Assembly: GCA_000702845.1 (NCBI GenBank)
Contig: JNKK01000020.1
Coordinates: 1-50,304, forward strand
Direction of reading: 5' to 3'
DNA length: 50,304 nucleotides
From: Lachnospiraceae bacterium FE2018
Lineage (GTDB): Bacteria; Bacillota; Clostridia; Lachnospirales; Lachnospiraceae
Shown here: positions 1-7,783 of the stretch, piece by piece
How positions within the stretch are numbered: the first letter of the stretch is position 1
How the letters are laid out: every line of letters begins with the position of its first letter
The notes under the pieces: generated by a model
What the model saw: the letters and a program-made list of their open reading frames with translations, nothing else
Told to the model about the DNA's origin: nothing
The model's database searches: none
Translations under genes and position numbers: made by a program

Positions 1-262
1 CCATCTGAGATCCCTTTCCGTCAAGATAATCATAGACAGCCTGCAGTTTGGTTTCTTCAGAATAGCGCCTGTTATGACTTTGTTCCAACAAGCCTGCTGG
101 TCCCTCATTACGATAGATATTGACCCATTTATGGAAAGTATCTGCCCCGTTTCCGGCTAGCCCTGCCAACCGCCCGGCCTCTTTGACGCTAATCTCTCCT
201 TCAAGATACCTTTCTACAAGTTCAACCTTTAGTGATGGATCGATCTTACTTTTTCTGGACAT
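1..262 (-). CDS. Transposase N-terminal HTH protein (IS3-type orfA), partial
   Basis: The visible 87 codons begin at ATG 260-262 and encode a helix-turn-helix protein. Recognisable pieces are the start MSRKSKIDPSLKVELVERYL, then GEISVKEAGRLAG, a typical first helix-turn-helix of IS3/IS150 OrfA proteins, and FHKWVNIYRNEGPAGL, which ends the HTH. The gene runs off the left edge with no stop codon, so its length and whether the catalytic OrfB follows by frameshift cannot be judged. A GGGGGT ribosome-site-like sequence 6 nt before the ATG lies inside the 13-bp inverted repeat. It would be buried in a hairpin in any transcript that enters the element from outside, for example read-through from degV. 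Confidence 0.7.
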   Translation of the reverse strand, partial: MSRKSKIDPSLKVELVERYLEGEISVKEAGRLAGLAGNGADTFHKWVNIYRNEGPAGLLEQSHNRRYSEETKLQAVYDYLDGKGSQM

Positions 263-268
263 AGAAAT

Positions 269-310
269 ACCCCCAAGTAGGTTTTATATTTCAGTGTCCT
301 ACTTGGGGGT
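269..310 (-). promoter_or_regulatory. Perfect 13-bp inverted repeat covering the transposase ribosome site
   Basis: The arms at 269-281 and 298-310 are exact complements (ACCCCCAAGTAGG type) with a 16-nt loop. The gene-proximal arm contains the GGGGGT that would serve as the transposase Shine-Dalgarno; the outer arm is part of the IS end. Such hairpins are known in IS10, IS50 and IS200 to block translation of transposase from transcripts that start outside the element. That role is inferred here from the geometry. It could alternatively act as a weak terminator, but there is no U-run. Confidence 0.5.
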
Positions 311-365
311 AGCATATCAGGTTCTGTGTGGCAGCTTTTCATCGTCCTGTGCAGTTTAAAAAAGG

Positions 366-1229
366 TTACCGGTATGAGATTCCCACCCCCATCGCATCAA
401 CACTTACGTGGCACGCGATGCTGCAGGAGAGATCATTATAGTAGGTGCTGCATTCCGGAAAATGCGTGCGCAGGGTTTCCAGCCACTGGTCAGCATCCTC
501 CCTTTTTGTAAAGGTTCCGGCTGCGCCGATCCGAATCCGTGCGGGGTCAACATCCGCAAACCGTGTGTTAATATCGTTTTTGACAGCTTCGCAGATCCGG
601 GTCTGGCACTGATGGGCGCCGCGCACTTTTGCGAAGGCGTCGAGTTTGCCGCCCTGAATCGTCAGAATCGGTTTAATGTGAAAGACCGAGGCTATTTTTG
701 CGGCAGCCGGTGTGATCCGGCCGCTCTTTTTCAGAAGATCCAGCGTATTGACAGCGATGTAGATGCTGGATTCCGGTCCTGTTTTTTCCAGATGTTCCCG
801 GATTTCTTCCGCAGATTTGCCTGCATCCGCCAGTGATTTCGCTTCAATCACAGAATCACGCAGCGTGACAGAGATCCGGTGGCTGTCAGCAACCTGGACA
901 TTTCCGTGAAATTCCTGTGCGAACGCCTGTGCGGTCTCACAGGAATTGGACAGGCCGCTGGACATCGGGATGTGCACAATGGCGTCATATCCGTCAGCCA
1001 GGAGATCGGTCCACATCGTGATCAGGGATTCAGGAGAGGGCTGCGAGGTGCTTACGTCCCTTCCGTCCAGGATGGCCTGGTACAACTCTGTGTGCGTTAT
1101 GTTTACATGCTCAAGATAATCAGTGTCATCGATAATTACGGGCATGGGTATCACATAAATGCCCAGGGATTTTCCTTCTTCCGGTGAGATGCCGCTGTTT
1201 GTATCAGTTACAATTGCCACATTTGACAT
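366..1229 (-). CDS. DegV family fatty-acid-binding protein
   Basis: 287 residues, the usual DegV length. DegV (FakB-type) proteins hold a single fatty acid, and FakB proteins present it to the kinase FakA for phosphorylation. The family signatures are visible: an N-terminal TDTNSGI, the TSQPSP loop at residues 61-66 and MSSGLSNS at 89-96, which carry the lipid-head-group contacts. The ATG at 1227-1229 is preceded by GGAGA. A well-formed sigma-A promoter and a palindromic candidate operator lie just upstream. No fakA is nearby, so whether this is a true FakB is open. There is no clear terminator between the stop and the IS end at 314, which suggests the element landed between this gene and its terminator. 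Confidence 0.88.
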   Translation of the reverse strand: MSNVAIVTDTNSGISPEEGKSLGIYVIPMPVIIDDTDYLEHVNITHTELYQAILDGRDVSTSQPSPESLITMWTDLLADGYDAIVHIPMSSGLSNSCETAQAFAQEFHGNVQVADSHRISVTLRDSVIEAKSLADAGKSAEEIREHLEKTGPESSIYIAVNTLDLLKKSGRITPAAAKIASVFHIKPILTIQGGKLDAFAKVRGAHQCQTRICEAVKNDINTRFADVDPARIRIGAAGTFTKREDADQWLETLRTHFPECSTYYNDLSCSIACHVSVDAMGVGISYR

Positions 1230-1271
1230 ATTAAACTTCTCCGTTTATTATATTTAAATATAGTCCGTGTT

Positions 1272-1302
1272 ACTATATCACACTTTTGTTGATCGGTCAA
1301 CA
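1272..1302 (-). promoter_or_regulatory. degV promoter with palindromic operator over the -35
   Basis: On the minus strand, -35 TTGACC (1295-1300) and -10 TATAGT (1272-1277) are separated by exactly 17 nt. The -35 lies inside the dyad TGTTGACCGATCAACA (1287-1302; 6-bp arms, 4-nt centre). A repressor bound there would block RNA polymerase. The repressor is not identified; no adjacent regulator gene is present. Confidence 0.65.
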
Positions 1303-1459
1303 AAAAAACAATAATTGAAAATGTTCACGTAAAGAACACACAAATTCCGGGAAATCGTGGTACCATTTGGTATATCTGATGTTGCCGGATCTTTTTTTCT
1401 AAAAAAGCAAAAAACGATACCGGTAAAATGGCTGTGAATCAGGATATCAGGAATCAATC

Positions 1460-2308
1460 ATGAAAAAGGGACTTGTACTGGAAGGCGGCGCAATGCGCGG
1501 GATGTTTACGTGCGGTGTGACAGATGTCATGATGGAGCACGGGATCACTTTCGACGGGATGATCGGTGTTTCCGCGGGCGCAGCCTTCGGATGTAATTAT
1601 AAATCCGGACAGGCCGGACGGGCAATCCGCTATAACAAGCGGTTCTGCAGAGAACCGAAGTTCTGCAGCATCCGCTCACTTCTGAAAACCGGAGATCTGT
1701 ATGGAAATGAATTCTGCTGGCATACGCTTCCGGATAAACTGGACGTATTTGACCGGGAAGCCTACCGCGCGAATCCCATGGCATTTTATGCAGTATGCAC
1801 CGATGTGGAAACAGGCGGGGCGGTATATCGCAGATGTGATGCAGGCGATGAAGCTGATTTCGAGTGGATGCGCGCATCTTCGTCGATGCCGCTGGTTTCC
1901 AGACCGGTAGTGATTGGAGAGCGGAAGCTTCTGGACGGCGGTGTCTCGGATTCCATTCCGCTGAAGTTCTTTGAACATATCGGATATGAGAAAAATGTTG
2001 TGATTCTGACACAGCCGGCTGATTATGAAAAGAAACCGCAGAAACAGTTCCGTCTGATCAGGATGGCCCTGCGCCGTTATCCGAATCTTGTAAAGGCGAT
2101 TGCGCGGCGCTACATCCGGTATAATCAGACGCTGGCATATATCCGGGAAGCAGAAGCACAAGGGCGCGCCTTTGTCGTGCGGCCGCCGGAAAAACTGCAG
2201 ATCGGATCGGTGGAACACAATCCTGACAGACTGGAGGAAGTCTATCAGATTGGAAGGAAAACAGGAGAACAGTGCATTGGGGAGATGCAGAAGTTCCTGG
2301 AAGTATAA
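1460..2308 (+). CDS. Patatin-like phospholipase
   Basis: 282 residues. This is a serine lipid acyl hydrolase of the bacterial patatin/YjjU type, with a Ser-Asp catalytic dyad. The three family blocks are in order: the oxyanion loop EGGAMRGMF (residues 8-16), the nucleophile elbow GVSAG with Ser38, and the catalytic Asp159 in LDGGVSDSIP. There is no signal peptide, so it should act in the cytoplasm or on the inner membrane face. The C-terminal third (from about residue 190) is the extension common to the YjjU branch. The ATG follows a weak AGGA about 8 nt upstream. It is followed 35 nt later by a glycosyltransferase gene. The substrate cannot be told from sequence. Confidence 0.88.
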   Translation: MKKGLVLEGGAMRGMFTCGVTDVMMEHGITFDGMIGVSAGAAFGCNYKSGQAGRAIRYNKRFCREPKFCSIRSLLKTGDLYGNEFCWHTLPDKLDVFDREAYRANPMAFYAVCTDVETGGAVYRRCDAGDEADFEWMRASSSMPLVSRPVVIGERKLLDGGVSDSIPLKFFEHIGYEKNVVILTQPADYEKKPQKQFRLIRMALRRYPNLVKAIARRYIRYNQTLAYIREAEAQGRAFVVRPPEKLQIGSVEHNPDRLEEVYQIGRKTGEQCIGEMQKFLEV

Positions 2309-2343
2309 ATACAGGGAAAGAATTCAGAAGATAAGGGGAGATT

Positions 2344-3081
2344 ATGGATCGTTTGTTTATTATCATGCCTGCCTACAATGAAGAGGCAGTAATCAGAGAA
2401 GTTGTTGATGCATGGTATGCCATTGTCGAGGAACATCACGGGGACGGTGATTCAAGACTGGTTGTAATCAACGACGGCAGCACAGACCGGACACAGGAAA
2501 TACTCGACGATATGCAGGAAGCCAGACCGCTTCTGCATGTAATCAATAAAGCAAACGGCGGTCACGGAGATGCTTTACTGACAGGATACCGGTGTGCGGT
2601 GGAGAATCACGCTGACTATGTGTTTCAGACAGACAGTGACGGACAGACATGTCCGGAGGAATTTGAGGCGTTCTGGAGGAGAAGAGAGCATTTTGATCTG
2701 ATTATCGGAAACAGGAAGCAGCGAAAGGACGGAAGACAGCGTGTCATGGTATCACGCGCGGAGCGTCTGCTGATTATGTACCTGTTCCACGTCAATCTCG
2801 CAGATGCAAATACACCGTTCCGTCTGATGAATGGGGCCTGGCTTGCAAAGAGTCTGCCGCTTGTTCCGCAGGGATTCTTCCTGGTAAACATTCTGCTCGG
2901 CGTGATTGCAGCGAAACAGAAGCGCAGAATTCTGTATCTGCCGATTACATTCGGGCAGCGTGCCGGCGGGAAAAACAGTATGAATATGAAGAAGATATTC
3001 GGAGCAGGTGCCAGTGCGCTGCGCACTTTTCCGCGGATCAACAGGATGCTGGACAGAGAACTTAAGGTTAAAAAGAAATGA
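2344..3081 (+). CDS. Family 2 glycosyltransferase (DPM1-like)
   Basis: 245 residues, a single GT-A catalytic domain. The nucleotide-sugar site is visible: MPAYNEE near the N terminus, INDGSTDRT at residues 42-50, NGGHGDAL at 71-78 and the metal-binding TDSDG at 96-100. FRLMNGAWL further on is typical of the dolichol-phosphate-mannosyltransferase-like branch, which transfers a sugar to a lipid carrier. There are no transmembrane helices at the C terminus, so it is a cytoplasmic or peripheral enzyme. The ribosome site GGGGAG lies 6 nt before the ATG. The gene overlaps holA by 4 nt (ATGA), so the two are translationally coupled. Donor and acceptor are unknown. Confidence 0.87.
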   Translation: MDRLFIIMPAYNEEAVIREVVDAWYAIVEEHHGDGDSRLVVINDGSTDRTQEILDDMQEARPLLHVINKANGGHGDALLTGYRCAVENHADYVFQTDSDGQTCPEEFEAFWRRREHFDLIIGNRKQRKDGRQRVMVSRAERLLIMYLFHVNLADANTPFRLMNGAWLAKSLPLVPQGFFLVNILLGVIAAKQKRRILYLPITFGQRAGGKNSMNMKKIFGAGASALRTFPRINRMLDRELKVKKK

Positions 3082-4064
3082 AACAGATCGATCAGGCGAT
3101 CAAAGACAATCAGTTTGCAAAGGTCTATCTTCTTTACGGGGATGAGAACTATCTGAAAAACCGGTACCGTCAGAGGCTGGTAAGGGCTCTGATTTCTCCG
3201 GATGACACGATGAATCTGACCCGTTTTCTGGAGAAAGATGCGACAGAAGATGCAATTATCACACAGGGGGAGACAATGCCTTTTTTTGCACCCCGCCGTG
3301 TCATAGTTGCGGAGAATACAGGGCTGTTTAAGCGGTCTGCGGATGCCCTTGCGGACTATCTGGCCGGAATCCCGGATTATCTCGTGCTGATCTTTCAGGA
3401 GGATGAGATCGATAAGCGCGGCAGGCTGTACAAGGCTGTTAAAAAGTACGGTCACACCGCTGAATTTCCGGTCCAGAAGGAAGAAATTCTGATGCGCTGG
3501 GTGCTGGGGGAACTGAAGAGAGAGCAGAAAAAAATCACCCGGCCGGACATGGAGTATTTTCTCTCGATGACAGGAACAGATATGGGAAATATCAGCCAGG
3601 AACTGGAAAAACTGTTTTCCTATACACTTGGGCGGGATATAATTGCGCGGGAGGATATCGACGCGGTATGCACGCGGCAGGTGACAAACCGTATTTTCGA
3701 AATGGTTCGTGCGGTGGGTGCGCACGATCAGAGAAAAGCACTGGAGCTATATGAGGATCTGCTTTCTCTGAAAGAACCGCCGATGCGGATTCTGTATCTG
3801 CTCGCACGGGAGTTTAACCTGATTTATCAGGTGAAGTGTCTGTATGAGGCAGGACAGAACCAGAAGGCAATTGCGCAGACAGCCGGCGTGCCGCCGTTTG
3901 CGGTCCGCAATTATCTGACGCAGGCAACAAACTATGAAAGCGGGCAGCTGATTTCAATTATTGAGACGTTTACAGAAGCAGAAACTGATGTGAAGACCGG
4001 AAAACTGAATGACCGTCTGGCGGTTGAATTAATGCTGATCCGGCACAGCGGCGGAAGAAAGTAA
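3078..4064 (+). CDS. holA: DNA polymerase III subunit delta
   Basis: 328 residues, normal for HolA. The delta subunit is the clamp-loader arm that opens the beta sliding clamp. The N terminus KVYLLYGDENYL is the hallmark start of the family; KRGRLYKAVKK and the later SLKEPPMRILYLLAREFNLI match the AAA+ and collar domains of Firmicute HolA. Like other delta subunits it has no working P-loop. The start overlaps the stop of the glycosyltransferase gene (ATGA). In many Firmicutes holA sits next to rpsT and lepA; here a lipoprotein gene separates it from rpsT, but the neighbourhood is conserved. Confidence 0.9.
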   Translation: MKQIDQAIKDNQFAKVYLLYGDENYLKNRYRQRLVRALISPDDTMNLTRFLEKDATEDAIITQGETMPFFAPRRVIVAENTGLFKRSADALADYLAGIPDYLVLIFQEDEIDKRGRLYKAVKKYGHTAEFPVQKEEILMRWVLGELKREQKKITRPDMEYFLSMTGTDMGNISQELEKLFSYTLGRDIIAREDIDAVCTRQVTNRIFEMVRAVGAHDQRKALELYEDLLSLKEPPMRILYLLAREFNLIYQVKCLYEAGQNQKAIAQTAGVPPFAVRNYLTQATNYESGQLISIIETFTEAETDVKTGKLNDRLAVELMLIRHSGGRK

Positions 4065-4071
4065 CCAGTTC

Positions 4072-4130
4072 AATCGCGATCTCTGATCGCGATTTACCAC
4101 CCACCGCCTATAGAGGCGGGGGATTCCCCA
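4072..4130. repeat. Double hairpin resembling an IS200/IS605-type end (solo palindromic element)
   Basis: Two consecutive hairpins fill the gap between holA and the lipoprotein gene. The first is a perfect 9-bp stem, AATCGCGAT/ATCGCGATT (4072-4080, 4086-4094, loop 5). The second is CCGCCT/AGGCGG (4104-4109, 4114-4119, loop 4) set in a C-rich then G-rich context and followed by GGGGATTCCCC. The subterminal GC hairpin with this flanking pattern is what IS200/IS605-group ends look like, but no transposase or TnpB is present. It may be a solo end or a small non-autonomous copy. It could also help terminate holA, although there is no U-run. Confidence 0.45.
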
Positions 4131-4165
4131 TCTGAGTTAAACATTGATGAAAGGAGATTCGATCT

Positions 4166-5257
4166 ATGAAAGGAAAACAATTTAAAAGATTGCTCGCAGC
4201 AGCAGGACTTGCGGGGATTCTCGTGATCAGTGCGGGATGCGGAGGCAGCACCGGAACGGCAGATGCATCTTCGGCGGACAGCGGACAGGTGCAGGAAGAA
4301 TCTGCTGCGGTGTCTGAAACAGAAGAAACGGAAGCAGCATCCTCCTCCGAAACTTCAGCTTCGGAAAGTGCCGTGTCCGAGGCGGAGGAAACTGCCGGAA
4401 AGACTGCGGAAGAAGTGATTAAAGAGCGCGTGCCGTTCCTTGCCGGTGAGTGGGAAGATTCCTACAGTCAGCGGGCCGGCATGAATATTGAACCGATCGA
4501 AGAAGACAAAACAAATGCCACCTATCACGTTACCATTCACTGGGGCGGAAGTGCGTCTGAGACAGCGATCTGGACATTTACCGGGAAATACATGCCGGTA
4601 ACAGATGCACTGGTTTACAGTGATTGCAAGTACGCAATCGTAACGATGCAGGAGAACGGGGAAGAGCAGGAGGATGTCCGGTACGAAGATGGTACGGGTA
4701 CACTTCAGATCGAAGACGATCACATTCTCTGGATTGATGATGTGGAGAATGCCGGTGAAGGATGCACTTTCGTGAAGATTTCCGGCGGTGAGACAGAACA
4801 GACCTCAGAAATAGCAAATCCGTGGTCAGAGACAGAGAATCTCGAAGAGGCAGAAGCAGGTTCCGGCATTCATCTGGATGCGCCGATGGAAGGGCTTCCG
4901 AAGCATGGTGACGCGACGATGAATTTCTGGAAATACCTGTGGATGGATGACATAATTGAAGCGCGCTATGAAAGTGTCAATGATGAAATGCTGATCCGGG
5001 CATCAACAGGACATGAAAAGCTTGAACTCTCAGGTGATTACACAGAATACAGCAAGACATGGACAGAATCATTCAAAGGGCTGGAAGTAGAGTGTATGGG
5101 AGACGGACAGACCGTTAATCTTGCTTATTTTGATGAAGGTGATACGCATGTATCGATCAGCTACAATGCAGGGTACGAAGGAAATGGCCTGACGGTTGAT
5201 GAACTTTCCTCGCTGGTCATGGGATTATACGCAGAACCGGCCGGCGCTTCAGAGTGA
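4166..5257 (+). CDS. Putative lipoprotein of unknown function
   Basis: 363 residues. The N terminus is a lipoprotein signal: MKGKQFKRLL, a hydrophobic stretch, then the lipobox ISAGC with Cys25. Residues about 30-85 are a Ser/Glu/Ala-rich linker of the kind that spaces lipoproteins from the membrane. The remaining 270 residues look like a globular extracellular domain rich in acidic and aromatic residues. The segment HWGGSASETAIWTFTGKY, followed by repeated beta-like patterns, suggests a beta-rich fold, but I recognise no family. The ribosome site AAAGGAGA precedes the ATG, and a strong bidirectional terminator follows at 5311. Confidence 0.8.
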   Translation: MKGKQFKRLLAAAGLAGILVISAGCGGSTGTADASSADSGQVQEESAAVSETEETEAASSSETSASESAVSEAEETAGKTAEEVIKERVPFLAGEWEDSYSQRAGMNIEPIEEDKTNATYHVTIHWGGSASETAIWTFTGKYMPVTDALVYSDCKYAIVTMQENGEEQEDVRYEDGTGTLQIEDDHILWIDDVENAGEGCTFVKISGGETEQTSEIANPWSETENLEEAEAGSGIHLDAPMEGLPKHGDATMNFWKYLWMDDIIEARYESVNDEMLIRASTGHEKLELSGDYTEYSKTWTESFKGLEVECMGDGQTVNLAYFDEGDTHVSISYNAGYEGNGLTVDELSSLVMGLYAEPAGASE

Positions 5258-5310
5258 ATACCGGCGCGCAATCATTCTGCGGACAGAAATCGGGCATAAA
5301 AACCAGACAT

Positions 5311-5345
5311 AAAAAACCCGCTGCGGGAATCCGCGGCGGGTTTTT
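5311..5345. terminator. Bidirectional rho-independent terminator
   Basis: A GC-rich hairpin (AAAACCCGC ... GCGGGTTTTT) is flanked by an A-run on one side and a T-run on the other. It lies between the convergent lipoprotein and rpsT genes and can serve both. Confidence 0.9.
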
Positions 5346-5373
5346 GGGTCAGTCTTAAAAAAATACGTTTTCC

Positions 5374-5637
5374 TTATGCCATCTTGTTGACGGCTTTGCT
5401 CAGGCGGGAAACCTTTCTGGAAGCATTGTTCTTGTGGTAAACGCCCTTTGTGCATGCTCTGTCAATTGCAGAGATAGACTTCTTAAGTGCTTCCTCAGCT
5501 GCAGCCTTATCACCTGCAGTGATCGCAGCTTCAACACCCTTGATGGATGTCTTGACAGCAGAGCGGATGGATTTGTTGCGCTCAGCGCGCTTTCTGTTTA
5601 CCAGGATACGCTTCTTCGCAGATTTAATGTTAGCCAA
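5374..5637 (-). CDS. rpsT: 30S ribosomal protein S20
   Basis: 87 residues, the normal S20 length. S20 binds 16S rRNA early in 30S assembly. The protein begins MANIKSAKKRI and ends KVSRLSKAVNKMA, which is diagnostic. I place the start at TTG 5635-5637 because it gives the conserved N terminus and is preceded by GGAGGTG at a 5-nt distance. An upstream in-frame ATG at 5725-5727 would add 30 residues that do not belong to the family. Transcription starts from a consensus promoter at 5779-5807, leaving a leader of about 135 nt that contains a long hairpin. A rare start codon plus a structured leader fits autogenous control, as known for E. coli S20. Confidence 0.96.
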   Translation of the reverse strand: MANIKSAKKRILVNRKRAERNKSIRSAVKTSIKGVEAAITAGDKAAAEEALKKSISAIDRACTKGVYHKNNASRKVSRLSKAVNKMA

Positions 5638-5735
5638 TGTAACACCTCCGATAATCGAAAAATAAATGATGGGATTGTGAATCCTGACCGGTATTGACGG
5701 TTGCCGGACAGTTTTTCGTAAATGCATTCTGTTTT

Positions 5736-5768
5736 GTTTCAGAGGGGAGACACGAGTCCCTTTGAAAC
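5736..5768 (-). promoter_or_regulatory. Hairpin in the rpsT mRNA leader
   Basis: GTTTCA (5736-5741) pairs with TGAAAC (5763-5768), and the stem continues inward through an AGGGGA/TCCC segment, giving a stem of about 10 bp close to the 5' end of the predicted rpsT transcript. Its position suits a ribosomal-protein leader element or an mRNA-stabilising structure. I could not match it to a known leader family. Confidence 0.45.
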
Positions 5769-5778
5769 ATGCCTTTTT

Positions 5779-5807
5779 ATTCTAGGGCATGCGTATGTTG
5801 TTGTCAA
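5779..5807 (-). promoter_or_regulatory. rpsT sigma-A promoter
   Basis: On the minus strand, TTGACA (5802-5807) and TAGAAT (5779-5784) are 17 nt apart. This is near-consensus and fits a highly expressed ribosomal-protein gene. Confidence 0.8.
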
Positions 5808-5860
5808 GCGGTTTTCCGTGAAAATACCAGAAGAAATCAAAGAAGATTCTTTTCTGCCGA

Positions 5861-5889
5861 TTGCAGAGGGCGGCGCTTTTTAGTATACT
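5861..5889 (+). promoter_or_regulatory. lepA-hemW-uvrA promoter
   Basis: TTGCAG (5861-5866) and TATACT (5884-5889) with a 17-nt spacer lie 44 nt upstream of the lepA GTG. They are back to back with the rpsT promoter. Confidence 0.7.
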
Positions 5890-5932
5890 GTACGTGCTTC
5901 GAAAACAAAACAGGTAATGGAGTAAATGAAAC

Positions 5933-7747
5933 GTGAGTACAATTGATCAGAGCAGAATCCGTAATTTCTGCATCATCGCACATATCGACCATGGAAAATC
6001 AACGCTTGCAGACCGGATCATAGAGAAGACAGGTCTTCTGACCAGCCGTGAGATGCAGAGCCAGGTGCTCGACAACATGGAGCTGGAGCGGGAGCGCGGC
6101 ATTACGATCAAGGCACAGGCCGTCCGGACCGTATACTGGGCACAGGACGGACAGGAATATATTTTGAATCTGATCGACACCCCCGGACATGTCGACTTTA
6201 ATTATGAAGTTTCCCGCAGTCTGGCTGCCTGTGACGGAGCGATCCTTGTCGTGGATGCAACCCAGGGTGTCGAGGCACAGACACTGGGAAATGTATATCT
6301 TGCGCTGGATCATGATCTGGAAGTTTACCCGGTGATCAACAAGATTGATCTGCCGAGCGCCGATCCGGAGCGTGTCAAAAATGAAATAGAAGAGATCATC
6401 GGAATTGAGGCGGAAGAGGCGCCGGAGATTTCGGCAAAGACCGGCGAAAACGTAGAGGCGGTTCTGGAAGAGATCGTGAATAAGATTCCTGCTCCGGCGG
6501 GTGACGCATCTGCTCCGCTGAAGGCATTGATTTTTGACTCGGTTTATGACGCGTATAAAGGTGTCATCATTTCCGTCCGTGTAATGGAGGGAAGTGTACG
6601 CCGCGGCACCCGGATCCGTATGATGGCAACCGGTGCAGTCGAAGAAGTTGTTGAAGTCGGTTACTTCGGCGCGGGACAGTTTATTCCGTGTGATGAACTG
6701 GAAGCCGGCATGGTCGGCTATATTACAGCAAGTATTAAAGAAGTGGCAGCCACTCGTGTCGGTGACACAGTGACGGATGATGAGCGGCCGTGTGAAGAAG
6801 CACTGCCCGGCTACAAAAAGGTCACCCCGATGGTCTACTGCGGTTTGTATCCGGAAGACAGCGCGAAGTATCCGGAGCTTCGGGATGCGCTGGAGAAACT
6901 GCAGCTGAACGATGCCTCGCTGTTTTTTGAGCCGGAGACATCTGCGGCACTCGGGTTCGGGTTCCGGTGCGGGTGTCTTGGACTTCTGCATCTCGACATT
7001 ATCCAGCAGCGTCTGGAGCGGGAATACGCACTTGATCTGGTTACAACCTCTCCGAGTGTAATTTATAAAGTACACCGCACGAACGGAACGGTTGAGGATC
7101 TGACGAATCCTTCAAATCTTCCGGATCCTTCGGAGATAGAGTTTATGGAAGAGCCGATTGTAAAGGCTGATCTGATGGTTACGACAGAATTTGTCGGGTC
7201 AGTCATGCAGCTCTGCGAAGAGCGCCGCGGCGAGTATCTGGGGATGGATTATCTCGACCAGACGAGAGCGGAACTGCACTATCATCTGCCGCTGAACGAG
7301 ATCATCTATGATTTCTTTGATGCGTTAAAATCCAGATCGCGCGGATATGCTTCGCTGGATTATGAAGTGGTGGGTTATCAGCGCAGCGAACTGGTCAAAC
7401 TGGATATTCTGGTGAATAAAGAGACGGTTGATGCGCTGTCGTTTATCGTATTTGCAGATTCCGCCTATGCCCGCGGCAGAAAAATGTGCGAGAAACTGAA
7501 AGAAGAAATTCCGCGGCAGCTGTTCGACGTGCCGATTCAGGCAGCAGTCGGCTCCAAGATCATTGCGAGAGAAACTGTCAAGGCTCTGCGCAAGGATGTC
7601 CTTGCCAAGTGCTACGGCGGTGATATCACACGTAAGAAGAAACTGCTGGAGAAGCAGAAAGAAGGCAAGAAACGGATGCGTCAGGTAGGAAGTGTGGAAA
7701 TTCCGAAAGATGCATTCATGAACGTACTGAAACTGGACGAAAATTAG
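5933..7747 (+). CDS. lepA: Elongation factor 4 (LepA), ribosome back-translocase GTPase
   Basis: 604 residues, full length. LepA is a translation-factor GTPase related to EF-G that acts on stalled or mistranslocated ribosomes and in 30S maturation. G motifs are visible: [13 protein letters not shown] (G1), the DTPGHVDF G3 and NKIDLP (G4). [10 protein letters not shown] is the switch I region of the family. The C-terminal [16 protein letters not shown] is the LepA-specific tRNA-binding tail. The start is GTG at 5933, preceded by ATGGAG; it gives the usual N terminus [17 protein letters not shown]. The gene is first in a lepA-hemW-uvrA row. Confidence 0.97.
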   Translation: MSTIDQSRIRNFCIIAHIDHGKSTLADRIIEKTGLLTSREMQSQVLDNMELERERGITIKAQAVRTVYWAQDGQEYILNLIDTPGHVDFNYEVSRSLAACDGAILVVDATQGVEAQTLGNVYLALDHDLEVYPVINKIDLPSADPERVKNEIEEIIGIEAEEAPEISAKTGENVEAVLEEIVNKIPAPAGDASAPLKALIFDSVYDAYKGVIISVRVMEGSVRRGTRIRMMATGAVEEVVEVGYFGAGQFIPCDELEAGMVGYITASIKEVAATRVGDTVTDDERPCEEALPGYKKVTPMVYCGLYPEDSAKYPELRDALEKLQLNDASLFFEPETSAALGFGFRCGCLGLLHLDIIQQRLEREYALDLVTTSPSVIYKVHRTNGTVEDLTNPSNLPDPSEIEFMEEPIVKADLMVTTEFVGSVMQLCEERRGEYLGMDYLDQTRAELHYHLPLNEIIYDFFDALKSRSRGYASLDYEVVGYQRSELVKLDILVNKETVDALSFIVFADSAYARGRKMCEKLKEEIPRQLFDVPIQAAVGSKIIARETVKALRKDVLAKCYGGDITRKKKLLEKQKEGKKRMRQVGSVEIPKDAFMNVLKLDEN

Positions 7748-7783
7748 AGTGTATAAGCTCCCGTCAGGGTCCGTGCATGTTCC

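Larger units (their letters stand above)
1..314 (-). mobile_element. Left end of an IS3-like insertion sequence (truncated by window edge)
   Basis: A transposase orfA-type gene reads off the left edge on the minus strand. The element's outer end is placed at 314 because, on the minus strand, the sequence there begins TGCTACCCCC and continues with a pattern like the IS150-group terminal repeat (TG..., then GGACA.TGAAA). A perfect 13-bp inverted repeat (269-281 and 298-310, loop 16 nt) lies between this end and the transposase start. The other end and the target duplication lie outside the window, so the boundary is inferred. IS3 membership rests on the HTH protein and the end pattern; I could not compare it with a database. 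Confidence 0.55.

Noticed and set aside
5374-5727. Longer rpsT with start at 5727
   Set aside because: The extra 30 residues are not part of S20, and the TTG at 5637 has the ribosome site.
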